Positions 1-5,158 of a DNA stretch of 7,432 nt are shown one piece after another. Every line of letters begins with the position of its first letter. Positions within the stretch are counted from its first letter, which is position 1. The position numbers were made by a program, and so were the translations under genes. The DNA is from Patescibacteria group bacterium UBA5187. GTDB lineage: Bacteria > Patescibacteriota > Minisyncoccia > Phycocordibacterales > PALSA-1337. The stretch is taken from contig DHWH01000009.1 in the NCBI GenBank assembly GCA_002413065.1, positions 1 to 7,432 of the forward strand. The letters are read 5' to 3'. Under the pieces are notes generated by a model. It worked only from the letters and a program-made list of their open reading frames with translations, ran no database searches and had not been told where the DNA came from.

Positions 1-874
1 CGTCAGTCCATGCGACATACTTTGTACCGGCTGTGCCAGTAGTCTGATGAATTGCATCGATCAGGTTATCTCGGGTTGCATCCACACCTGCTTCAATCAA
101 AACGTTACCTGGGGTAGCGCCGATCGAAGTGACGAACGTATAGATGAATCCGTTGATAGAGAACGTCTGTCCGTTCGTAGGATTTGAAGCCATCGTGACG
201 ATTGCTTCAGCGAGAAGATTCTCGGAGGTGTAAAGCTCCGCACCACCGACCGGACCGGCATAGCCGTTTTTGAATGCGGCAGCAGCGAGGTCAATGTTTT
301 TAGACATGACGTACTGCTCGATGACCGATCCACCGTAACTGTCGATAACCAGAGCAAGATTGGTGAGATCCTGATTCGCTCGGCGTAACTTCGCACAACC
401 CTGAGCCAAAAGCTGAGGAATGTTTGTCGTCGAGAGCACGATCGGAGTTCCGCTCGATGTCATCGTGGTGAGGTCACCAGTGTCGAATGCTTGCTGAGCT
501 TTCTTCACTTCAGCAAACACATCGGCATCAATGTAACGAGAAAGCTTCTTTGCGACTTCCGCACCGATTGTCTCGGCTGGATTCAATGGACCTGCTTGAA
601 TCATTTCCTTTTTGGAAACACGGAAGTCTGCACCCTTGTTCTTGTTTACAAGAAGGGTTTCACCGGAGTCATTGAGCTGGTCAATGGTTCGGTTCACTCC
701 AATCGTGATGTTACGAACACGAATTGGCGCAAGAGAATACTTTACACGCTTTACGCTCGCACCGTAGTCGAGCTTTTTTTCAAGGCGCGTGTTTGCGATC
801 TCCATCGCAACTAGTACCTTGTCGAACACAGCCTGATAGGCGTTGTCGAACTGTTCTTTAAATACTGCTAACAT
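1..874 (-). CDS. Major capsid (coat) protein, HK97 fold, C-terminus beyond window
   Basis: This reading frame is open from ATG at 874 to the window edge, giving 291 residues with no stop. It should form the icosahedral head shell. Residues 50-92 (a strand-rich segment with IGVNRTIDQLNDSGE followed by a lysine-rich stretch and FRVSKKEMIQ) and residues 97-125 (ETIGAEVAKKLSRYIDADVF) look like the N-terminal part of P22 gp5-like coat proteins. Residues 160-222 (a helix, then LALVIDSYGGSVI, then GPVGGAELYTSENL) fit the P-domain to A-domain path of the HK97 fold. From about residue 229 the sequence changes to a beta-rich module (NGQTFSINGFIYTFVTSIGA, NVLIEAGVDATRDNL), a type of small domain seen in many phage capsid and tail proteins. 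It probably interrupts or extends the shell fold. The gene follows the scaffold gene by 47 bases, the usual order. No Shine-Dalgarno is present; the sequence just before ATG is TTATTCCTCAT. The capsid call rests on motif memory and gene order. Confidence 0.85.
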   Translation of the reverse strand, partial: MLAVFKEQFDNAYQAVFDKVLVAMEIANTRLEKKLDYGASVKRVKYSLAPIRVRNITIGVNRTIDQLNDSGETLLVNKNKGADFRVSKKEMIQAGPLNPAETIGAEVAKKLSRYIDADVFAEVKKAQQAFDTGDLTTMTSSGTPIVLSTTNIPQLLAQGCAKLRRANQDLTNLALVIDSYGGSVIEQYVMSKNIDLAAAAFKNGYAGPVGGAELYTSENLLAEAIVTMASNPTNGQTFSINGFIYTFVTSIGATPGNVLIEAGVDATRDNLIDAIHQTTGTAGTKYVAWTD

Positions 875-921
875 ATGAGGAATAAAATTAGTTGAATAAA
901 TTTACCCTCTCAAAACATCAG

Positions 922-1788
922 TTATTTATTTCGATGACGTGAACGCTGAGTGAGGCGATCGATCAGGCTCTCCTGATACTTATCAAACTCCTTACCACCC
1001 TTTTCTCGGGATTCAGCAATACGCTTGTGATCATCTTCTGTTGGTTTGGTGTAATCCGGTTCCTTTGGATGATTGCCTCCCTGAGAGCTGTAGCCTTCCA
1101 TTCCTGGTTCAGGCTTTACCGCATCGCCATAGAGTTCCTCTAGAATGTCTTCCATTGTGCGGCCGAGGTTTTCCTCGCTCGACATGATGTACTTCCTGAC
1201 GGCTTCTTTTTTGGCAATCTTGGCAAGTTCGGGGTTATCGGCAATCACTCGGTCAAACTCTTTCGAGATTGCTCCGGTGATCTGAGCGGTGTTGATCTCC
1301 TTCGACTGCGCTTCAGTCTTCAACTTAATATCTTTGATATCTGAAAGGTACTCGTCCTCGAATTGCTTCTTGGACTTTGAGAGGAGTGCGTTCGCAAGTT
1401 TTCGAGTAAACTCGGGATCTGCACTACCTTCGATGAGCGCTTCTATCTCGTCCTTGGCATCTGCTCCGCGCGAACCTCCTTTCTTGATCTGCTCCTGCAA
1501 ATCTTTGATGGTAGGAATGACCTCATCTCGGATCATTTTTTTCATCTCACGATTCTCTTTTTTGAGTTCATCAAAGAGTTCGTCTTTCTCGATCTCTGCC
1601 CGATTCCTTCGTACCTTTGAATCGCTAGGCTTTGATCCTTCTCCCTCTGCAATCTGAGCAATCGATTGACCATTTGTAGGGTTGTCTGAATCTTTCTTGC
1701 CGTTCTTATCGATTGGCTGAGATTCCCCTGCGGCTTTTCCTGACTTGTCGTCAGCGGGTGCGGCTTCCGTATGATTTTGTTTGTTCAT
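922..1788 (-). CDS. Probable capsid scaffolding protein
   Basis: This 288-residue, highly charged and largely helical protein probably acts as the internal scaffold for coat assembly and would leave the head before or during packaging. Residues 1-60 are polar and low in complexity (Ala, Asp, Lys, Gly, Ser, Pro). Residues 63-103 are rich in Glu and Lys and look like a coiled coil. Residues 110-220 form further charged helices. Residues 222-252 are a Pro/Gly-rich linker, and the end is basic (RLTQRSRHRNK). A basic helical C-terminus is what P22-type scaffolds use to bind coat protein. The gene lies directly before the coat gene, the standard place for a scaffold. No protease motif is visible, so a protease-scaffold fusion is unlikely. 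Scaffolds diverge fast, so the call rests on composition and position. The start is the ATG at 1788; the upstream sequence is A-rich (GTAAACAATT) with no Shine-Dalgarno, and an unusually long structured leader precedes it. Confidence 0.75.
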   Translation of the reverse strand: MNKQNHTEAAPADDKSGKAAGESQPIDKNGKKDSDNPTNGQSIAQIAEGEGSKPSDSKVRRNRAEIEKDELFDELKKENREMKKMIRDEVIPTIKDLQEQIKKGGSRGADAKDEIEALIEGSADPEFTRKLANALLSKSKKQFEDEYLSDIKDIKLKTEAQSKEINTAQITGAISKEFDRVIADNPELAKIAKKEAVRKYIMSSEENLGRTMEDILEELYGDAVKPEPGMEGYSSQGGNHPKEPDYTKPTEDDHKRIAESREKGGKEFDKYQESLIDRLTQRSRHRNK

Positions 1789-1807
1789 AATTGTTTACGT
1801 TTTTTTG

Positions 1808-1893
1808 CAATGGTTTTCGCCCCATTGATGCTCGATTGAAACGCAGAGCATTAGCGCCGTTACCTTTTTATTAATTAAGAGGTTGGCCCCTCT
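1808..1893 (-). promoter_or_regulatory. Structured 5' leader of the scaffold gene with three hairpins
   Basis: Three short inverted repeats lie between the candidate promoter and the scaffold ATG. Reading along the transcript, hairpin 1 has AGAGG (1893-1889) against CCTCT (1882-1878) with a 6-base loop. Hairpin 2 has ATGCTC (1851-1846) against GAGCAT (1833-1828) with a 12-base loop. Hairpin 3 has CAATGG (1827-1822) against CCATTG (1813-1808) with loop GGCGAAAA. Hairpins 2 and 3 abut with no spare base and could stack. After hairpin 3 comes an A-rich run (1806-1800) and then the ATG at 1788. None is followed by a U-tract on this strand, so they are not terminators. The other gaps in this gene cluster are under 50 bases. 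A role in translation control or mRNA stability is inferred, not shown. Confidence 0.4.
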
Positions 1894-1896
1894 ATG

Positions 1897-1926
1897 CTTA
1901 TAAGTATCTAGCGCTAAAAATGTGAA
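1897..1926 (-). promoter_or_regulatory. Candidate promoter for the scaffold-capsid unit
   Basis: On the minus strand, TTCACA (1926-1921) matches the sigma70 -35 consensus at five of six bases. TATAAG (1902-1897) matches the -10 consensus at five of six, with an 18-base spacer. Transcription would begin near 1890 and read through the hairpin leader into scaffold and coat. The site lies just past a terminator, where a new promoter would be needed. The -35 part falls inside the 27-base repeat. In the second repeat copy, before portal, no equally good -10 is found at this spacing. If the host is a Bacteroidota, its promoters would differ (TTTG near -33 and TAnnTTTG near -7), and no such pair is obvious here. 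Confidence 0.4.
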
Positions 1927-1942
1927 AAAGTGTGTGCAATCA
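1916..1942 (-). repeat. 27-bp direct repeat, copy 1 (before scaffold)
   Basis: The 27 bases at 1916-1942 are identical to 5132-5158 in the same orientation, over 3 kb away. On the minus strand the element begins TGATTGCACACAC and ends in C, A and T tracts. The match extends to CT before the A-tract on the plus strand if one A is gapped. This copy starts 7 bases past the terminator hairpin and overlaps the candidate -35. Both copies are non-coding apart from a stop codon in copy 2, and both sit upstream of key structural genes. A phage-specific promoter element or a regulator-binding site is the likely meaning. Confidence 0.75.
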
Positions 1943-1948
1943 TTTATC

Positions 1949-1978
1949 AAAAAATCACCGGTTTCCCGATGATTTTTT
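1949..1978 (-). terminator. Rho-independent terminator, probably bidirectional
   Basis: AAAAAATCA (1949-1957) pairs perfectly with TGATTTTTT (1970-1978), 9 base pairs. There is one C-A mismatch, then CGG (1959-1961) pairs with CCG (1966-1968) around a TTTC loop. On the minus strand the hairpin is followed by a six-U tract formed by its own 3' arm. It begins only 10 bases after the TAA of the gene ending at 1989, so it would end transcripts coming from the terminase and portal genes. The plus strand also has a T-run (1973-1979), so it could work both ways, though no plus-strand gene is nearby. Confidence 0.75.
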
Positions 1979-1988
1979 TGTCTTTTCT

Positions 1989-2381
1989 TTACTTCGCAAG
2001 ATCGGCTGAAACACTAGGGCGTTTTCTGGCAAGTTCGTTTAGCAAGATATCAAGGTCTTCGTCTGCGCCGATAAAACGCCTGAGCATTTGCACGGATGCT
2101 TCAAAGCGAGCAATGACCGATACCAACTTCCCGAGTTCAGGACTATCGTGAAGAACAGCAAAGAGTTCATTCATCGCCTTTCGAGATTCATTCTGAAGAC
2201 GATCGATAGTGTCCTTGCCGGCAGGAGTTCTAGACCACGAGATTAAATCCTGTGACACGTCAATTGCTTTATTGAGGTCTTCAACTTCAGCTTCTTCGAG
2301 CTGTTGTTTTTCTTGATCTACTTCTTGCTCTGCATTGTGCGGACCGGTGAGATCCACTTTTGTTTCTGGTTGTTCGCTCAT
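1989..2381 (-). CDS. Hypothetical acidic helical phage protein
   Basis: I do not recognise a family for this 130-residue protein. It begins MSEQPETKVDLTG. Residues 15-40 are dense in Glu, Gln and Asp (EQEVDQEKQQLEEAEVEDLN), then come amphipathic helices (DRLQNESRKAMNELFAVLHD, LGKLVSVIARFEASVQMLRR) and a lysine/arginine-containing end. There are no membrane segments or signal peptide. The start ATG at 2381 overlaps the TGA of the preceding gene in an ATGA, which indicates translational coupling and co-function with that gene. It is the last gene before a strong terminator. Its place between portal and scaffold suggests a minor head component or assembly factor, but this is inference from context only. 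Confidence 0.8.
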   Translation of the reverse strand: MSEQPETKVDLTGPHNAEQEVDQEKQQLEEAEVEDLNKAIDVSQDLISWSRTPAGKDTIDRLQNESRKAMNELFAVLHDSPELGKLVSVIARFEASVQMLRRFIGADEDLDILLNELARKRPSVSADLAK

Positions 2382-2752
2382 AGTTTTAATTTATTACGGA
2401 CAAGTACATTTTCCTTTTCAAGGGTTTTGAGAATACATTTTGCTTGCAATTCCTGATCCTTGAATTGCTTCGCTTTATTTTCCTGTATCGCAAGCATGGT
2501 GAGAGCGAATCGCTTTTTAGGCGATAGCTTTTTCATGTATGCGAGAAGCTCGGGATTTGCACGACGAATGTTTTCAGCCAGAGCATTCTGAAGCTTTGCA
2601 TTTGCTTCCATTTCCCTCGCCTGCTTCTTGATCTGCTCAATGTTGCGACTCATCTCACGCAGAGAAAACTCAGCAACTTGACCATACTTGGTGATACGAT
2701 AGTCGCCTTTATCCTTCGCTTTCTTTTCAATTTTATAAGTAAATGCTGGCAT
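2378..2752 (-). CDS. Hypothetical basic helical phage protein
   Basis: This 124-residue, lysine-rich protein has no family I can name. Residues 1-30 may form a small beta segment (FTYKIEKKAKDKGDYRITKYG). Residues 31-120 look almost wholly helical, with QIKKQAREMEANAKLQNALA suggesting a coiled coil and KKLSPKKRFALTMLAIQENK a basic helix. The high positive charge contrasts with the acidic protein encoded directly downstream, to which it is joined by a 4-base ATGA overlap (2378-2381). The two could form an oppositely charged pair, which is a guess. The ATG at 2752 comes 17 bases after the stop of the upstream gene. The sequence before it (TTGTCATACC) has no Shine-Dalgarno. The function is unknown; the location within a head gene cluster points to morphogenesis. 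Confidence 0.8.
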   Translation of the reverse strand: MPAFTYKIEKKAKDKGDYRITKYGQVAEFSLREMSRNIEQIKKQAREMEANAKLQNALAENIRRANPELLAYMKKLSPKKRFALTMLAIQENKAKQFKDQELQAKCILKTLEKENVLVRNKLKL

Positions 2753-2769
2753 GGTATGACAACGAGATA

Positions 2770-3078
2770 TTAATTCGTTCCTATACCATCAGGAATTGAT
2801 GCTTGCCCTGCATCCGTTCCACCTTCTGGTGAAGTATTACCTGCATCAGCTGATTCAGGAGCTGTCGGAGCGACGGGAGCAGTTGTCTCTGTGCCAACGG
2901 GACCGGCTTCAGGTGTTGAAGCTTGTGCTTCGCCTCCATTGATATCGTAGTCTTCTCGAGCCTGTCTCTCGGTATCAAATTCAGGACTTCTGAAAATAAC
3001 TGACCCTTGTTCGTCGTAGCGCTTCCATAGCCACTTGCCGTTAGCTTCTACGAACTTTACATTGTTTGATTCTGACAT
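2770..3078 (-). CDS. Small DUF1508-like protein with a Pro/Ala/Thr-rich tail
   Basis: This 102-residue protein has two parts. Residues 8-47 (KFVEANGKWLWKRYDEQG, then VIFRSPEFDTERQAREDYD) resemble the short DUF1508/YegP fold: an aromatic strand, a turn with Gly, a second strand with a small-residue end, then a helix with regular Ala/Arg/Glu. Residues 50-102 are low complexity, rich in Ala, Pro, Thr, Gly and Glu, and probably disordered. The biochemical role of DUF1508 is not well defined, and here the similarity is by eye only. The gene follows portal after a 30-base spacer made almost wholly of A and T, and the ATG at 3078 is preceded by AATAAAATT. It is probably a minor virion or assembly protein. 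It could also be an unrelated small phage protein, in which case the domain match is chance. Confidence 0.7.
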   Translation of the reverse strand: MSESNNVKFVEANGKWLWKRYDEQGSVIFRSPEFDTERQAREDYDINGGEAQASTPEAGPVGTETTAPVAPTAPESADAGNTSPEGGTDAGQASIPDGIGTN

Positions 3079-3108
3079 AATTTTATTGATTAAATTAAAT
3101 AATAATTG

Positions 3109-5109
3109 CTACGGTGTAAGCGCAGCCGTTCGAGTGGCAGGAGCACCCTTCATTGCAGGATCAATCGTATCGCCAGGCGGTGCATCGACCATACCGCCAG
3201 GACCGCTGATCAAGCCTACTTTTGCTGATTGCGCTACCACTGAACGTGCTGCGTTTTTCTCCACAATTGGAGTGATCTGATCCATGTAGGCAAACACCAC
3301 AGTATGCTGTTCGGGTGTAAGCTCATGATCAAATTTGTCTGAAAGATCATGTAGTCTTTGCAGGAATGCTGTATTGGCATCTTTGTAGAGCGGAGCTTTG
3401 TCTCCGCCGATAAGAAGTTGGAATGCTTCGTCGGCTTGGGCTACCACTTCGATCGCATCGTAGTCACTCGTATCAAGAAGTCGTTTGACTGTATCGTCAT
3501 CGACACCTGCGATTGCCGCCTGAGTTTCAAATAAAACTTTCTGATTAATAGTTTGATCGCCTTTATAAGCTCCAAGGAAAGTTATTTTATTTTTACTTTC
3601 AACAGCATTGTTTTGCGCTTCGGCACTACTTGATTCAACGAGAATGTCATAGTCGTTTTGATATGGTTTCAAATCTCTTGATGTGACCATTTCAATTTCA
3701 AGACCCATCGGACCGAGAATTTGGACAGCAGTTTTCTTTTTCAGATCCTGCATCACTCCTTCTTTGTGTAAAACAGCAAAGCGATAGTAGCCCTCTGCGT
3801 AGCTTTTATTCAAAAGACTAAATCGATCACCTGCTTGCTGGAGATTTCCTTCATAGATTCCGAGGGTATCTTCAGTCCCCACCCCTTTTACCCCTGCGGT
3901 CACACCACTTTCACCTTCGACGATCGTTTCAAGCTTGTCATAGACCATGAATGGACCCTGAATTGGAGGGGTTTGCCGTGTCTGTAGCACCTTATTCACA
4001 TCGATATTGCCCTCAATCTCAATGTATCCGTCCTTTCGGTAGCGTACTTGTGCAAGATTGCGCACATAGTCTACGTTTACGGCAGTTTGCGGTCGGTTGA
4101 TCTGCTCAGAGTTATCAAGCGACTGGTTGATACTCTTTTCTTGTGCCATGAAAATGCCTCGAGCATAATCACAATATGATGGTGTCCAAAATTCACGAGG
4201 ATCTGGGAATGCCGCCCATGTCCATATTGGATACTTCTCACTTTTTCGTATGTCTTTCCAAGGTTCGCATCGAATACAGTCACCTGATGGAGTCAGTACC
4301 AAATAATAGCGGTCATCGTTCTCGTCTGTCGTGATCCATGTATAGAAAATAAATTGATTCTCGTTTTTGAAACGTTCACGAGGTGCGCCATTGATTTTTC
4401 GATTATCTTTGTCGATATCCTGCTTTGTTTTTGCAGTATTATTCCCTCCGCTTGCAAGCATTTCCTCCACCACCTTCTTATAGTAAATTCCATCCTTAAC
4501 ACCTTGTGTAAGCTGAGCGCGAGTGAGCTTGGTATTCCACCATCCAAGGTATGAAGCTTTTTCTACTCCGCTTCCATCTTCTTCTTCAGTACAAAGTCCG
4601 CCAACATCGGGATCAATGAGGAAGTCTTTCGGATCTATCAAATTCAAAAGGCTCTTATAAACTCCTTTGTCATTTCTAGTGAGGTACAAATAAATAGTTC
4701 GTCCATAAATTGCAGCATCACGCTTTCCCATCAAATCTTTAAAGTTCCATCTACCGATTTTGGAATCCTTATCTCTGATTGCATTCATCAGTTTTGCTTT
4801 TTTCAGATCTGCTGATTCACCTTTGACGTATTTGAATGTGAGAGGGCTATCAATCTTTGAGAGGATGGTGTGTACAAATCCGTGCATCTTGAAGAGTGGG
4901 ACTTGAGCTCTCGTATCGCCTGCCTGTTGCAGATAGGTACTGCCTCCATATGGAGAAGTGACACTTGGATTAGCACGATCAGGATTCATCATGTCTTCGT
5001 TTTTATTCCACGAAGACATCCGAGCTTTTTTGTAGCGGTATGAGTAGTCGATCTCCTTGAGAGATTGCGATGCTAATGTGTCTCGGGTTTTATAGTGCGC
5101 TAACGACAT
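3109..5109 (-). CDS. Portal protein
   Basis: This 666-residue protein should form the dodecameric ring at one head vertex, through which the terminase pumps DNA and to which the neck attaches. Length and gene order (directly after the large terminase) fit P22-like and related portals. Residues 115-168 (RWNFKDLMGKRDAAIYGRTI followed by LLNLIDPKDFLIDP) look like the clip-proximal part of the core. Residues 290-345 (YPIWTWAAFPDPREFWTPSY, then a helix with QEKSINQSLDNSEQINRPQT) are a typical portal segment in which the helix precedes the tunnel region. Residues 383-435 (IQGPF, then GESGVTAGVKGVGTEDTLGI and a Gln-rich helix) match the portal tunnel-loop and long-helix region. The last 60 residues, ending in a Gly/Pro/Ala-rich tail, are probably flexible. 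The ATG at 5109 is preceded by TTAAACAATC, much like the sequence before the scaffold start, with no Shine-Dalgarno. The stop is TAG. Confidence 0.88.
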   Translation of the reverse strand: MSLAHYKTRDTLASQSLKEIDYSYRYKKARMSSWNKNEDMMNPDRANPSVTSPYGGSTYLQQAGDTRAQVPLFKMHGFVHTILSKIDSPLTFKYVKGESADLKKAKLMNAIRDKDSKIGRWNFKDLMGKRDAAIYGRTIYLYLTRNDKGVYKSLLNLIDPKDFLIDPDVGGLCTEEEDGSGVEKASYLGWWNTKLTRAQLTQGVKDGIYYKKVVEEMLASGGNNTAKTKQDIDKDNRKINGAPRERFKNENQFIFYTWITTDENDDRYYLVLTPSGDCIRCEPWKDIRKSEKYPIWTWAAFPDPREFWTPSYCDYARGIFMAQEKSINQSLDNSEQINRPQTAVNVDYVRNLAQVRYRKDGYIEIEGNIDVNKVLQTRQTPPIQGPFMVYDKLETIVEGESGVTAGVKGVGTEDTLGIYEGNLQQAGDRFSLLNKSYAEGYYRFAVLHKEGVMQDLKKKTAVQILGPMGLEIEMVTSRDLKPYQNDYDILVESSSAEAQNNAVESKNKITFLGAYKGDQTINQKVLFETQAAIAGVDDDTVKRLLDTSDYDAIEVVAQADEAFQLLIGGDKAPLYKDANTAFLQRLHDLSDKFDHELTPEQHTVVFAYMDQITPIVEKNAARSVVAQSAKVGLISGPGGMVDAPPGDTIDPAMKGAPATRTAALTP

Positions 5110-5131
5110 GATTGTTTAATTATTTACTCTA

Positions 5132-5158
5132 AAAAATGTGAAAAAGTGTGTGCAATCA
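5132..5158 (-). repeat. 27-bp direct repeat, copy 2 (terminase-portal gap)
   Basis: This copy is identical to 1916-1942. Its first three bases on the minus strand are the TGA stop of the large terminase; the rest lies in the 46-base gap before portal, ending 22 bases from the portal ATG. If it is a promoter, TTGCAC (5155-5150) could serve as -35 with a weak TAGAGT (5131-5126) as -10. Portal mRNA would then have a leader of only about 10 nucleotides. An operator or other protein-binding site is equally possible. Confidence 0.7.

Noticed and set aside
97..396. Minus-strand open frame of 99 codons inside the coat gene
   Set aside because: It lies in another frame of the coat gene, has a Ser/Arg/Leu-biased composition typical of a shadow frame, and has no start signal.
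491..814. Plus-strand open frame of 107 codons opposite the coat gene
   Set aside because: It is antisense to a well-supported coding region, has no recognisable protein features, and no plus-strand gene neighbours exist.
875..921. Possible hairpin pairing GAGG with CCTC just before the coat ATG
   Set aside because: Only four base pairs across a loop of more than 20 bases; too weak to call.
1289..1657. Plus-strand Ser/Phe-rich frame opposite the scaffold gene
   Set aside because: The Ser, Phe and Leu richness is the complement of the Glu/Lys codons of the scaffold coiled coil and is not a real protein.
1949..1978. Hairpin as an attachment site or mobile element end
   Set aside because: Perfect stem with T-tract directly after a stop codon is fully explained as a terminator; no integrase or target duplication is seen.
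3079..3108. Nearly pure A/T 30-base spacer after portal as a promoter or origin
   Set aside because: No -35-like element precedes it within a proper distance and no repeats are present; A/T-rich start contexts recur throughout the cluster.
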